Notes: generated by a model not told the origin, from the letters alone. A stretch of 64,000 bases of DNA from an archaeon (GCA_021806865.1 JAKAPU010000001.1:1-64000), one strand, 5' to 3'. Shown: positions 17,208 through 26,592, counted from the stretch's first letter. Translations and numbers: made by a program.

Positions 17208-18443
17208 CTAGTGCAAGCTCTGGTAGCTTGTTTCCTCCAACTTTCTTGGTCTGGGCACAAAAGGCATCAACACAACAGCCACTATCCCGACCAGCGCCAT
17301 AACGAAAAACGAGGAGTTGAGCGAATCCAAGAATGCTGGCTCGGCTAGCAATCCTATCACTACAGGACCAACCGCTCCTCCTCCCACGTTTCCAACACCC
17401 CACACGATCGAATTTGCAGTCGTCGAAGCTTCACGAGGAACTATTTCTGAAGTGAGAGACATGATCAGAGGGAAGGCCGTCAGAGTGAAAAAGCCGAACA
17501 TTGCTAGATAGACGACCAGAAGTATAGGGTTGGAAGTACTCAAAAAGAGAATCATTGCGATCACCGAACCCGCGTTTGAGATTGCCAAGACCAACCGCCT
17601 GCCCGCTTTGTCTGCCGCCCAGCCGAAGAATGGCTGGGAGAAGATCGCGGTTGAATTCATGATCACAATTATTATTCCAAGATCGTATCCATAGCTGATC
17701 TTAGTTACCTTCGTTAGGTAGGTCGGGATGAGCGAAACGATCCCTATGGTGAAAAGCCCTCGGATGAAGGAAACTATGGTCAATACTAGGACGCTCGGAA
17801 GCAGCTTTCTTACCGGTATCGCCCCTTCTCGTTTCCCGGTTGATCCGGTGGCATCGGGTTTGCTCGCAGAAAAGGAGCGTAGTGCAAGGAAGAGCACAAT
17901 GCCAGTAACGAAGGCGACGACTGAGAGCGCTGAAACCGACGGGATGGAAAGCGCGACAACCAGCACGACCACAATTGCGGGGTAGATAGCTCTGCCTATG
18001 CTTCCTATTGATCCGTTTATCCCAAGAGCTCTTCCAAAGTTCTTGGACTTCCATTGACTTGCGAGGACTGTGGCACCGAGTGGATGGTAGAAAGCGCTTC
18101 CTGATCCGGCTATGGCGGCAAAAGGAGTCAATACTAGGAACAAGGCATACCCGCTCAGGTAAAGCGTCGCTACGGCGTAGCCTCCAATCCCCGTGCCGAT
18201 CAATGCCATTCCCAGCGCTAGCAGTGTTCCATAGTTCTTCCTTGCATCAGACCAGCGCCCGATGAAAGGGCTAACCACAATCGAAAAAGTGCTCTGAAGT
18301 GCGGCAAGAATTCCCACATCGAGCACCGTGAGAGAATAACTGCTGACTAGTACCGGATAGAGCATGGTGAAGACGTACATTGAGCCATCGTTCACAAAAT
18401 GAGCCAAAGAAGTAGTGGCAAGGCTACGAATGTCGTCGCGCAA
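17208..18443 (-). CDS. MFS transporter
   Basis: A 411-residue, 12-helix major facilitator protein starting MRDDIRSLATTSLAHFVNDG. The loop GRWSDARKNYG after helix 2 is the MFS signature, with the matching GWAADKAGRR in the second half. The N-terminal HFVND segment makes it a distant paralog of the 10492-11700 transporter. Substrate is unknown. It is divergent from the LLM oxidoreductase gene. Confidence 0.82.
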   Translation of the reverse strand: MRDDIRSLATTSLAHFVNDGSMYVFTMLYPVLVSSYSLTVLDVGILAALQSTFSIVVSPFIGRWSDARKNYGTLLALGMALIGTGIGGYAVATLYLSGYALFLVLTPFAAIAGSGSAFYHPLGATVLASQWKSKNFGRALGINGSIGSIGRAIYPAIVVVLVVALSIPSVSALSVVAFVTGIVLFLALRSFSASKPDATGSTGKREGAIPVRKLLPSVLVLTIVSFIRGLFTIGIVSLIPTYLTKVTKISYGYDLGIIIVIMNSTAIFSQPFFGWAADKAGRRLVLAISNAGSVIAMILFLSTSNPILLVVYLAMFGFFTLTAFPLIMSLTSEIVPREASTTANSIVWGVGNVGGGAVGPVVIGLLAEPAFLDSLNSSFFVMALVGIVAVVLMPFVPRPRKLEETSYQSLH

Positions 18444-18585
18444 ACTTGTAATTACTTCGAAAAGATGGTACTTAACAATAGTGAGAGAGTCAGGAACTTT
18501 TTCCTCAGATCTTCATTCGGTCTTGCGTTCGGACTCGACCAGGCGTCAGAGTACTATAATTACTTCGCTTGTTTGATAATGACCG

Positions 18586-19572
18586 ATGCTCAAGAATCTC
18601 GGAGTCACGATAGCATGGCAGAGTGCCACCATTCCTTCTTTGAGCGCGCTTGCAAAAGCTGCTGATAAGTGTGGTTTCGGATATCTCTGGATTCCAGAAG
18701 CGTGGGGGCTCGAAGCCTTCTCCACGATTGCTCACGTACTAACTATGACAGAGAAGATCAAGATTGGTTCGGGCATTGTCAACGTCTTTTCGAGATCGGC
18801 CGCTCTAATAGGCATGACATATGCTACTTTGGATCAGATATCATCGGGAAGGGTTTTGCTCGGTCTCGGAACTAGCGGTCGAATCCTTGTGGAGAAGTGG
18901 CACGGGATCAAGTTCGAAAAGCCGCTCCAGCGAGTGCAGGAGTACGTGGAGGTGATAAGAAAGGTAGCCACGGGCGAGGAGGCGCAGTTCAAGGGTGAGG
19001 TTTTGGACATCTCTCGCTTTCGCCTGTACACAAAACCAGCCAAGGTGCCTCCGCAAATATATCTGGGGTCGATCGGCGAGAGGAGCCTGAAGCTTGCCGG
19101 CAGGATCTGCGACGGCGCGATACTCGCAACGTATCCGATTTCCAAACTTGAACACGCGGCTAGACTGGTGAGCGAGGATTTCTCAAAGAAGGTGTTTGCC
19201 TACTATCCACTCAGGTTGACCACCTCCGATGAAGAGGCAAAGGCGGTGAAGCTAGAAGTTGCAAAGAATGTTGCATTCTACGTTGCCTCGATGGGCAGCT
19301 ACTACGCGAAGAACCTGATTAATCTGGGATACGAGAAAAGCGTGGAAAGGATTATGGAAGCCCACCGATTGGAAGGACACAGAGGAGCTACCGGCGCGGT
19401 CGACGATGATCTCCTGAACGATTTGAGCTTCATCGGATCTTTGGGTGCTGTCGTGGAGAAGCTCTCAAGGATTCCTTCCAGTGTCATCCCTGTGTTGGGT
19501 CTGAGTGCTGCGTCGGAAGAATCTGTTGCGGCCGGAGTTCAAGCTTTGAAGGAACTTTCGAAAAGCACCTAA
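18586..19572 (+). CDS. LLM-class (probably F420-dependent) oxidoreductase
   Basis: A 328-residue luciferase-like monooxygenase-fold protein with family segments KAADKCGFGYLWIPEAWG, SGIVNVFSRSAALIGMTYATLDQIS and LGLGTSGR, and GEVLDISRFRLY as in the F420-dependent branch (relatives of methylene-H4MPT reductase). F420 use is inferred from archaeal context. The substrate is unknown. Its stop overlaps the convergent GNAT gene by 4 nt. Confidence 0.82.
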   Translation: MLKNLGVTIAWQSATIPSLSALAKAADKCGFGYLWIPEAWGLEAFSTIAHVLTMTEKIKIGSGIVNVFSRSAALIGMTYATLDQISSGRVLLGLGTSGRILVEKWHGIKFEKPLQRVQEYVEVIRKVATGEEAQFKGEVLDISRFRLYTKPAKVPPQIYLGSIGERSLKLAGRICDGAILATYPISKLEHAARLVSEDFSKKVFAYYPLRLTTSDEEAKAVKLEVAKNVAFYVASMGSYYAKNLINLGYEKSVERIMEAHRLEGHRGATGAVDDDLLNDLSFIGSLGAVVEKLSRIPSSVIPVLGLSAASEESVAAGVQALKELSKST

Positions 19573-20006
19573 ATTCCCGTAGTGAGAGCCATGCGCATCG
19601 CCTTTGCGCTCTGAAGGCACGCGCCCTTGAACTCCTCCGAGTTGAGTACTTCCCCTTCAACCTTTTCTCGGACTGTTTCTGAGAATCCGAGTTTCAAGTA
19701 ATAGTCCTTTATCTCGGTGAGCAGGAAGAGCTCCTTCAAGCTGAGCTGCTTTGATGCATCAACCACCTGTTGCACCAGAGCTGATCCGATTCCAATGTTA
19801 CGCAAGTTCTTTTTCACTGCTAGTGAGCGCAGCAATCCCTGGTCATTCCACACCTCCAGCCCGACTGTTCCCACAATCTCGCCTTTGGATTTCGCAACCC
19901 AAAATCTTGCGCTTTCGATTCCTCTTAGAGTGAGACCGGAGGATTGCAACAGCTCGGTAATATCAGCTTGGTCCCGAGCTTCGGCGGGAAAAATTTTCAA
20001 AGCCAT
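19569..20006 (-). CDS. GNAT N-acetyltransferase (ArsN2-like)
   Basis: A 145-residue GNAT protein with the acetyl-CoA loop LRNIGIGSALVQQVVD and the terminal pattern LTEIKDYYLKLGFSE. The short length and C-terminus resemble ArsN2-type acetyltransferases, but no arsenic genes are near, so the substrate is open. It overlaps the LLM gene tail to tail by 4 nt and lies 15 bp downstream of the Taw1 gene on the same strand. Confidence 0.78.
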   Translation of the reverse strand: MALKIFPAEARDQADITELLQSSGLTLRGIESARFWVAKSKGEIVGTVGLEVWNDQGLLRSLAVKKNLRNIGIGSALVQQVVDASKQLSLKELFLLTEIKDYYLKLGFSETVREKVEGEVLNSEEFKGACLQSAKAMRMALTTGI

Positions 20007-20021
20007 GATTGCCGCCTTTCG

Positions 20022-21299
20022 CTAGAGCTCCTTCTCAAAATCTATTGAAACGTCTTCAAAACTCTTTGTTCGCACACCCATCAGTACTTCTCTGTTTAGC
20101 TCGCTCTCGATCAGCTTTGGATAGAGAGAAAAGTTGTCAGAAATTCCCTTCGCAAAATCCAAAACCTCCTCGTGAATCGGGGCGTATCGGAAAGCCCTCT
20201 TCATCAGGGTGGGATCGTTTGAGCCGAGATTTGTCTCACCGAGCCGCTCGGAGATCCTGGGAGCGTTCCCGCTGATTGAAAAGCCCTTGACCTCGAGAAA
20301 GTTTGGGTTTGCCTTCTGGACGATTCGGCGATAGCCTTCCGGGTTGATCATGTTAACGCTTCGCACGCACGTTATCCTGATCACGGTCCTGCAGCCGAGA
20401 TCCTCTAGCATGCCCAATGTCTTGTTGAGCCTCTGCCAGTGGTCCTCGTGCACGGGGAAGTATGGCTTCACGGAGGAGCAGACGCGAAGGTACGTGTCCT
20501 TGTCCGGGGCGGCTAGTGTCACGTATAACTGCGTTGGTAGATCTCCCGCCTCCTTCATCGCAGCTATTCTTTCCGGAAAAGTTCCGTTTGTGACCACAAA
20601 GGTGGAGATGTTTCTTTTTCGAAACTCGCGTATCAGTTCTCCGATTCTAGAGTACATCGTCGGTTCTCCGTCGTAGGAGATTGCAACGTGCTTTGGCTTC
20701 GCGGCCTCGAGGTGCACTTCGATGATGTCCTTTCGCGAGGCGACGTTCCTTTCTATGATTTCTCGGGAATCCTCCAAAGAGTGCGAGGCTTGCGGGACGA
20801 GATCTGTTTTTAGTTTAAACTGTCTTTTCGAAGGCTCTTGAATGACGCCCGCGTTCTTTAGGTCGTTGATCGCATCCTTGACCCTCATGTTTGAGATCTT
20901 GCAACTCTTTGCGATCTCAGAGATTCCCCTTGGTTTTTTACACTTGGATAGTGCGAAAACAACCTTTACCATGTTTTCATAGTTGTCCAGAGCGAAGGGG
21001 AGACTCTGCTCGATTATCGCCTGCTGCTTTGAAACAAGCTGCTCAGCAATTGCCTCAGGTTTGTCGACCTTTTGGAAGTTGTGCTGTCTTCCCTCCACGT
21101 CGCGCCAGCAGAAGGAGCATGCAATGTTGCACCCCCGAAACGAGGTCGACTGTATGCACTGGTGGCTCTTTATCCCAAAGTCGTGCTTGTAGCACTGCCT
21201 CCGCCCGCCGGTTCTCAGGCTCTGCTCAGTCCAGTAGCACGGCTTGTACGCGGCGTGCTTGTGCTTGCCGATGAGAACCTCTCGCTCGGATAGGTGCAT
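20022..21299 (-). CDS. taw1: tRNA 4-demethylwyosine synthase (Taw1) with inserted winged-helix domain
   Basis: A 425-residue radical SAM enzyme. The cluster-binding region FRGCNIACSFCWRDVEGRQ and the PEGYRRIVQKANPNFLEVKGF segment match TYW1/Taw1, which condenses pyruvate with m1G37 of tRNA-Phe to make 4-demethylwyosine. An extra N-terminal Cys set (KPCYWTEQ, RQCYKHDFG, HQCIQ) fits the second FeS cluster. Residues of about 108-165 form a winged-helix insert (ISEIAKSCKISNMRVKDAIN) between the FeS motif and HVAISYDGEPTMY. That insert is longer than in the standard enzyme and is unusual. ATG start at 21299. Confidence 0.85.
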   Translation of the reverse strand: MHLSEREVLIGKHKHAAYKPCYWTEQSLRTGGRRQCYKHDFGIKSHQCIQSTSFRGCNIACSFCWRDVEGRQHNFQKVDKPEAIAEQLVSKQQAIIEQSLPFALDNYENMVKVVFALSKCKKPRGISEIAKSCKISNMRVKDAINDLKNAGVIQEPSKRQFKLKTDLVPQASHSLEDSREIIERNVASRKDIIEVHLEAAKPKHVAISYDGEPTMYSRIGELIREFRKRNISTFVVTNGTFPERIAAMKEAGDLPTQLYVTLAAPDKDTYLRVCSSVKPYFPVHEDHWQRLNKTLGMLEDLGCRTVIRITCVRSVNMINPEGYRRIVQKANPNFLEVKGFSISGNAPRISERLGETNLGSNDPTLMKRAFRYAPIHEEVLDFAKGISDNFSLYPKLIESELNREVLMGVRTKSFEDVSIDFEKEL

Positions 21300-21518
21300 T
21301 CTCCGTGGTCTAGATGATCTTGGCTTATAGGTATTCTGAGGATCGCGTCGCTAAAGGATGCATGGGTTCGACTGCGAGTTGGCTACTGCTTTGCAAATGA
21401 CAAGGATAAATTGAGCTGGAAGGATGTAACCATGCACGTTCTACAAGGAGTGCTACCTGTTGCGATAAGTACTACCTTAAATATGTTGTACTACTTCTAA
21501 TCTGCTGAGCTGCGAATC

Positions 21519-21776
21519 TTGTCTGGTACTGTAGAATACCGAGAAAGGAAAGTACGTTCAAAGGTGACACGTAAGGGACAAATTACGATACCTGCTCGCT
21601 TTAGGCGAGAGAACTCGATAAGAGAGGGATCATCAGTGGAGATAACAGATACTGGTCGGAAACTCATTATTGAACCAATTCCAGATCTTTTAAGTCAGAT
21701 AGGTGCTGACAAAGGCAAGTACGATCCGAAGATACTGAAGAAAATGCTTGGCGAGTCGAGAAAACGATGGCGTTGA
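21519..21776 (+). CDS. AbrB/SpoVT-type VapB antitoxin
   Basis: An 85-residue protein with the AbrB swapped-hairpin motif SKVTRKGQITIPARFRRE and IREGSSVEITDTGRKLIIEP. It overlaps the PIN gene by 10 nt, the usual antitoxin-toxin arrangement. Predicted TTG start. A TATA-like TTAAATAT (21477-21484) lies upstream, and the surrounding GTACTACC...TTGTACTAC bases may hold an operator, though no perfect repeat is seen. Confidence 0.82.
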   Translation: MSGTVEYRERKVRSKVTRKGQITIPARFRRENSIREGSSVEITDTGRKLIIEPIPDLLSQIGADKGKYDPKILKKMLGESRKRWR

Positions 21777-22192
21777 AGGCCGTACTAGACACTCGTTTTT
21801 TCTTTGCACTGTACAGTCCTTCTTCCAGCAAACAGGAAACGTGGTGCAAGGAAGTGATTTTAGAGTCACAGAAGAGCAGCAAATCAGTGTCGCATGCTTA
21901 TGCGGCCTCCTGCATTACAATATCTGAACTTCATGAGAATATGGCCAGACTCGTAGGAAGAGATGTCGTTAGGCTTAGAATTTCTTCTATCAGAAACAGT
22001 GGTATTGAATTCATTCCCATCGACGAAGAAATTTCAGAGCTCGCTGGAGATTTGAGGCTCAACGCTGGTGAGTTACCTATGGCGGATGCAATAATTGCTG
22101 CAACGGCCAAACTTTTCTCAGGGAGTAAAGTTTTGTCCGACGATCAGCATTTCAAAGAGCTCAAGAACCTTAAGACAAGTTGGGTAGATTAA
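21767..22192 (+). CDS. PIN-domain toxin (VapC)
   Basis: A 141-residue PIN ribonuclease with the acidic pattern AVLDTRFFFAL (first Asp), SELHENMARLV (Glu) and LPMADAIIAATAK (Asp), then LSDDQHFKEL. VapC toxins cleave structured RNA and are held by the cognate VapB. The ATG lies inside the antitoxin gene (10-nt overlap), so translation is coupled. Confidence 0.85.
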   Translation: MALKAVLDTRFFFALYSPSSSKQETWCKEVILESQKSSKSVSHAYAASCITISELHENMARLVGRDVVRLRISSIRNSGIEFIPIDEEISELAGDLRLNAGELPMADAIIAATAKLFSGSKVLSDDQHFKELKNLKTSWVD

Positions 22193-22467
22193 GAAAAACC
22201 AAATTTCCCTTTTGATTTCGTCCGTTACTTGTCGAACGATATTTCTTCGAACTTGCCAGTACTTTGAGACCCCCAAGTGCGGCGTGGATAAAGAGTTCCT
22301 TCCTACCTGTAGAGAACTTGGAATGTAGCATTAGTTTGAACATTCGTATTGTTCTAACTGCGCTCATATCCAACGGATTTGTGTTGCTCCTATTCACCAA
22401 CTTGATGTGAAAGGTCAACAATAAATTCCGGATCGTTGATGATCTTTCTGGAGAGGGCTCAACATTG

Positions 22468-22692
22468 ATGAGCGAAAATAGTTTAGGACAAAGACTAAGA
22501 AATTATCTGCGTGAGAACTATAGGAAGACCGGTGATCCTCGGATATTCGTGAGCGATACGGTAGCTGTTATGAAGTTCTTTCTTGGTGATCTGCAAGACA
22601 AAAATCCGGAAGCTCAGTCGGAAATTAACTCGTTCAAAATAGCGATAGAGTTTCTTGACGGAGTAGATCTAGAGCAAGAGTTTGCGACCTGA
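22468..22692 (+). CDS. Small hypothetical protein
   Basis: A 74-residue protein from the ATG at 22468 with a GAGAGGG ribosome site at 22451-22457 (a TTG one codon upstream is the alternative). Sequence MSENSLGQRLRNYLRENYRKTG continues into amphipathic helices with an acidic end. No family recognised. About 270 bp before it hold no evident gene. Confidence 0.5.
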   Translation: MSENSLGQRLRNYLRENYRKTGDPRIFVSDTVAVMKFFLGDLQDKNPEAQSEINSFKIAIEFLDGVDLEQEFAT

Positions 22693-22704
22693 TCTTTTCC
22701 CAGA

Positions 22705-23031
22705 TTATCTCTCGATCTCGTCGCTTTCATACAGGCCCAGTTCTACTTCCGGACTGAGGTTCAACTCCTTGAGTATGTCCATGGACTTGGAGAGTACCTC
22801 CTTTCCGTGTTCTGTGATTACGAGAGACATCGGCCCCATCTCCGACATCACAAACTTTACCAGATTTCTCCTGAGGCAGTGCTTTGTGAATCGAGTGAGC
22901 TGTATCCCGTCAATTCCGCAGTAGAGCATTATCTGGGCGGGCGTTCTCGGAGTCTCGCAAAAGTACAGCATGCGTATGACTGTGTCTGAGTCGCTAAACG
23001 TTCCGGAGTACTCCGAGGCATCCATGATCAT
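22705..23031 (-). CDS. Winged-helix regulator (HTH_45-like)
   Basis: A 108-residue protein of the compact archaeal winged-helix type: SDTVIRMLYFCETPRTPAQIM, recognition-helix region ITRF-like QLTRFTKHCLRRNLV, wing MSLVITEHGKEVLSK, then an acidic tail. Starts MIMDASEYSG; the Met at position 3 is equally possible. It lies just downstream of the sugar-nucleotide operon on the same strand and may be part of its control. A similar HTH_45-type domain is fused to the DUF354 protein in the same operon. Confidence 0.68.
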   Translation of the reverse strand: MIMDASEYSGTFSDSDTVIRMLYFCETPRTPAQIMLYCGIDGIQLTRFTKHCLRRNLVKFVMSEMGPMSLVITEHGKEVLSKSMDILKELNLSPEVELGLYESDEIER

Positions 23032-23110
23032 GGCCGGTTTTACCCTATTGTGACTACTTATCCCTTGAAGAAAAGGTTTTTTCCAAATGATTGAATCTCC
23101 GTCCAGAGAA

Positions 23111-24505
23111 TCAGATGCTCTCCATGCTCACGCGTCGGCCGACGCCCCTGAAGGAAAAGCCTGCCGCGAGCACTTCCTTGGGGTTAACCACGTTTCTTGC
23201 ATCGACGAATGCCGCTGGACTTTCCGCAAGCTGGGCTAGTAATTTCAGGTCGAGTTTCTGGAATTCCTTGTGAGCGGTCCCGATGACAAGGCAATCCGCA
23301 CCATTCACTGCCTGTGATAGGCTTCTCCTGCTCTGGTAACCGAAAACACTCTCTCCCGGAAACATTGGATCGTAGATGTCGAGCATTGCTCCCAAGCGGG
23401 AGAGGTTGTTACAAACGTGCTCCATTGGAGTCAGCTGGACGTCCTTGATCTCCGGCTTGTAAGCTACTCCGAGCACAGCGATCTTTGACCCCCGGATGGT
23501 TTTCCCAACCTCATTTAGTGCTTCGGAGACAAGTTCTGTTACGTGCTCCGGCATCCTGTCGTTGATCTCTCTTGCCATTCTCACAAGAGACGGGATGTGT
23601 CCTGCCTTAACTCCTTCTGAGATTAGGTAGTATGAATTGCTCGGTAAGCATGGCCCGCCAACTCCTACTCCCGGATAGTGAGGCATGAAGTTGTATTTTG
23701 TTGCGCATGCCTTGATCACTTCAAGTGTGTCGATTCCAAGTTTTTCGAACACGAGGGCAAACTCGTTTGCGAGTGCAATGTTTACGTCGCGGAAGAGATT
23801 CTCCGTGAGTTTCACAGCGTTTGCTGTCTTTGGGTCAGAAACCTTGTAGACCTTTACGTTCAGGAGCGTCTCGTATAAATCGGCAACAATGTCCGTGGTG
23901 TGCTGGTTGATGCCGCCGACGATCCTCGGAACCGTCTTCATGTTTCCCACGATGTTTCCTGGATCTGATCTCTCGGGACAGCTTGCGAGTCCAAATTCAG
24001 ACCCCGCGCTCATGCCCGACTCTGATTCGAGGATAGGCCGTATCAAATTCTCCACTGTGCCAGGACCTACCGTGCTCTCTATGATCACGACCATGCCCGA
24101 CTTTAGCAGCTTGCCGATGGTTTTGCAGGCAACCGTTACGGCGCTGTAATCAGGAGTCTTTACGTGGTCGACCGGAGTCGGCACACAGACGATTACGAAA
24201 TCCGATTGCGGTATTGCGGAGGCAAAGTCTGTCGTAGCCCTCAGTTTGCCCGTCCTAACCGGCTCTTCGATTATCTTGTCCAGTCCGGGCTCGTCCACGA
24301 ACTTGCACACGCCGTCGTTTACGTTCAAGACAACCTGGGGACTGATGTCCACGCCAATCACGTTTGCTCCAGCGGCTGCAAACATCGCAGCGGTGGGTAG
24401 TCCGATCCGGCCCATACCAACGGTGCAGATGGTCACCTTGCGCTGCGCGTACAGCGACTTCACTTCCTCTGTTCGTAGTTGTAGCAGTCCTTCCTTGCTC
24501 ATCAT
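23111..24505 (-). CDS. wecC: Nucleotide-sugar dehydrogenase, UDP-ManNAc dehydrogenase type
   Basis: A 464-residue UDP-sugar 6-dehydrogenase: NAD-binding TVGMGRIGLPTAAMFAAAG, then CVPTPVD, the central LTENLFRDVNIALANE helix, the catalytic cysteine in GVGVGGPCLPSNSY, and the C-terminal VLGVAYKPEIKDV. The CLPSNSY variant and ERSDPGN resemble the WecC branch, which oxidises UDP-ManNAc to UDP-ManNAcA; other UDP-sugars are possible. It overlaps the upstream PF04307 gene by 4 nt and is the last enzyme of the operon. Confidence 0.85.
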   Translation of the reverse strand: MMSKEGLLQLRTEEVKSLYAQRKVTICTVGMGRIGLPTAAMFAAAGANVIGVDISPQVVLNVNDGVCKFVDEPGLDKIIEEPVRTGKLRATTDFASAIPQSDFVIVCVPTPVDHVKTPDYSAVTVACKTIGKLLKSGMVVIIESTVGPGTVENLIRPILESESGMSAGSEFGLASCPERSDPGNIVGNMKTVPRIVGGINQHTTDIVADLYETLLNVKVYKVSDPKTANAVKLTENLFRDVNIALANEFALVFEKLGIDTLEVIKACATKYNFMPHYPGVGVGGPCLPSNSYYLISEGVKAGHIPSLVRMAREINDRMPEHVTELVSEALNEVGKTIRGSKIAVLGVAYKPEIKDVQLTPMEHVCNNLSRLGAMLDIYDPMFPGESVFGYQSRRSLSQAVNGADCLVIGTAHKEFQKLDLKLLAQLAESPAAFVDARNVVNPKEVLAAGFSFRGVGRRVSMESI

Positions 24506-25122
24506 TTTCTATTCATTACACCTTCAACCGCAATAGATTTCAGGACTTGTGATTTGGCTCTAAGGTAAGCCAAGTGTCCAGCGACAACCGCCAGCGCCAC
24601 AGCGCCTACTGCTAGCGGTACTTTGTATGCATTCAGCGAGTAATAGTGGAACGAAAAGGGAGCGAGTATACTGAATATGCCGGTGTCCGCAGCAAGATGC
24701 GCCATGAAGGAGGCAGCGGCAAGCGGCACAATTTCCGGTCTCTTTTTGTTCACAAAGTAGAGCAGAATCAGAGTCACGGCGATGAACCCCACGGAGTGAT
24801 CCGGTCTGATCGGCTGTGGCATTCCGAATATCGAGGGGAGATGGTCGAAATCCAGCAGCACCGTGAATGCCACTCCAAGGGTGAGAAAGGTCGTGTCAAT
24901 CTTTCTTCTCGCAAGCGAAGCGACCAGTCCAACGCCCAAACCCACCAGTGCAAGCTGCGCGATTTTTGGGGCGATCGTCGACTCTGGCCTCAGAGTGCCG
25001 ATTTGAACGCTTTGCCCCGTGAATTTGAAGAAGAGGAGCGTGAGTAATATGTCCGCACCCAAAAATACCAGAATGGAGGGGAAGGTCTCCCTTGCCCATC
25101 CTGATACTTTCTCTCTTATCAT
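24502..25122 (-). CDS. Membrane protein, PF04307/YdjM-like putative metal-dependent hydrolase
   Basis: A 206-residue protein with about five membrane helices and the family markers LLDFDHLPS and MAHLAADTGIF, whose Asp and His residues could bind metal. Members are called LexA-binding inner-membrane hydrolases in bacteria; biochemical function is uncertain. It sits between two nucleotide-sugar dehydrogenases, overlapping the downstream one by 4 nt and lying 21 bp after the upstream one, so a role in envelope glycan or lipid metabolism is likely but inferred. Confidence 0.72.
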   Translation of the reverse strand: MIREKVSGWARETFPSILVFLGADILLTLLFFKFTGQSVQIGTLRPESTIAPKIAQLALVGLGVGLVASLARRKIDTTFLTLGVAFTVLLDFDHLPSIFGMPQPIRPDHSVGFIAVTLILLYFVNKKRPEIVPLAAASFMAHLAADTGIFSILAPFSFHYYSLNAYKVPLAVGAVALAVVAGHLAYLRAKSQVLKSIAVEGVMNRK

Positions 25123-25143
25123 GATCGATTCTTCACTCTTTGA

Positions 25144-26586
25144 CTATTTTGTGGAGACGGGCAGCGGTTCGAGATACCTCGGCGCGTGTTCGCTGTGGCG
25201 ACCGATTTCGTAGACCAGTACTCCTTCAGCCTCAAAGCTCTCGAGATCTATGATCCGCCTGCCATCTATCACTAGCGGAGTCTTCATTCTCTTTTTGAAT
25301 TCTGAAGCCGGAATCTTTCCGAACTCTTCCCACTCTGTTGCTATCACGCAGCAGTCCGCTCCCGTGATACATGCCAGCGCGCTGTCGGAGTACGTCACCC
25401 TGTCCAGCAGGATGCGAGCCGCGTTTGTGCTCGCCCTCGGATCGTAGACGCTGACCGAAGCGCCTGCGAGTACCAGTGCGTTGGCAAGGCTGATCGCGAC
25501 AGATTCTCTCACGTCGTCCGTGCCTGCTTTGAAGGCTAGCCCGAGTATTGCCACTTTCTTTTCCCTGACGCTTCGGCCGAGGAGGCGCTCTATAATCTGG
25601 ATGACCCTCAGGGGCTGTCTTTGGTTGGTCTCGGCGGCCGACTGGAGTAGCAGTGGAGAGATTCCATGGTTGTAGAAAGTGGCCGTTAGTGCCCTAACAT
25701 CCTTTGGCAAACACGATCCACCGTACCCGAGGCCTGCCCTGAGATACCTCTGGTCGATTTTTGTTACTGCGCTCAATCCCTTTGTTACCTCGACAATGTC
25801 CGCGGAGGGAATCTGCTCGCAGAGGTTTGCAAGAGAGTTGAGAAAACTGAGCTGAGTTGCGCGAAACGTATTCACCGAATACTTGACAAACTCGGCGTTA
25901 GCTCCCTGTGTGATCAGAGTGTATGGTAAAGTCGGATAAAATGACTTGTAGAGATCGAGAAGCTTTTCACTTGATCTCTTGTCTTCCGCTCCAATTATCA
26001 GGGCGTCCGCATTTCTCGTGTCTTCGATCGCCGTTCCCTCCCTGAGAAACTCTGGATTTACGCAGAGCCCGAAATTCTCTGGGTACCTTTTGCCCGACGA
26101 CATTTCTAGCGCCCTTTTCACCAGCCCGAAGGTTGTGCCGGGGACGACAGTGCTCTTCACGACCACGAGGTGGTAATCGTTCTTCTCACGGATTATCCTT
26201 CCAATCTCCGAGGCGGCAGATTCGATGTACCTCAGGTCGATCGATCCGTCCTGCCTGCTCGGGGTGCCAACGGTGATGAAGGTGATGTCTGTGTTCCTCA
26301 CCGCTTCGCCTAGGTCCGGACTGCAGGAAAAACTTTCCTTTCGCAGGCACTCTACGAGGGCGGAGTCGATACCCTGCTCGTGGATCGGCGACCTGCCTCC
26401 CTGGATTGTCTTGCACTTTTCCAAGTCGATCTCAATGCCGTATACTCTGTTTCCTGCTTGCGCAAAGCAAAGTGCGGTTGCGAGCCCAACGTATCCCATC
26501 CCCGCAACCGAGATTCGGAATTGATTCGTGCGCGCCGCGTGTAGTTTCTTTTTTGGGGCGCCCTTGGACGCACTGCGCTTTGCCAT
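25144..26586 (-). CDS. ugd: UDP-glucose 6-dehydrogenase
   Basis: A 480-residue enzyme with a Lys/Ala-rich N-terminal extension of about 22 residues (MAKRSASKGAPKKKLHAART), then ISVAGMGYVGLATALCFAQAG, TVGTPS, KSTVVPGTT, the catalytic-Cys motif GLGYGGSCLPKD, and ILGLAFKAGTDDVRES. It oxidises UDP-glucose to UDP-glucuronate, a precursor of acidic surface glycans. Six bp separate it from the DUF354-HTH gene upstream. A 313-residue epimerase at 37.1 kb could convert UDP-GlcA to UDP-GalA. Confidence 0.87.
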   Translation of the reverse strand: MAKRSASKGAPKKKLHAARTNQFRISVAGMGYVGLATALCFAQAGNRVYGIEIDLEKCKTIQGGRSPIHEQGIDSALVECLRKESFSCSPDLGEAVRNTDITFITVGTPSRQDGSIDLRYIESAASEIGRIIREKNDYHLVVVKSTVVPGTTFGLVKRALEMSSGKRYPENFGLCVNPEFLREGTAIEDTRNADALIIGAEDKRSSEKLLDLYKSFYPTLPYTLITQGANAEFVKYSVNTFRATQLSFLNSLANLCEQIPSADIVEVTKGLSAVTKIDQRYLRAGLGYGGSCLPKDVRALTATFYNHGISPLLLQSAAETNQRQPLRVIQIIERLLGRSVREKKVAILGLAFKAGTDDVRESVAISLANALVLAGASVSVYDPRASTNAARILLDRVTYSDSALACITGADCCVIATEWEEFGKIPASEFKKRMKTPLVIDGRRIIDLESFEAEGVLVYEIGRHSEHAPRYLEPLPVSTK

Positions 26587-26592
26587 GCGTGA

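Noticed and set aside
21330..21380. T-loop-like GGGTTCGACTGC near 21349
   Set aside because: No acceptor stem, D-loop or anticodon arm can be folded around it, so it is not called as a tRNA.
22170..22421. 83-codon minus-strand ORF after the VapC gene
   Set aside because: Overlaps the VapC end, has no family signal and basic, random-looking composition.
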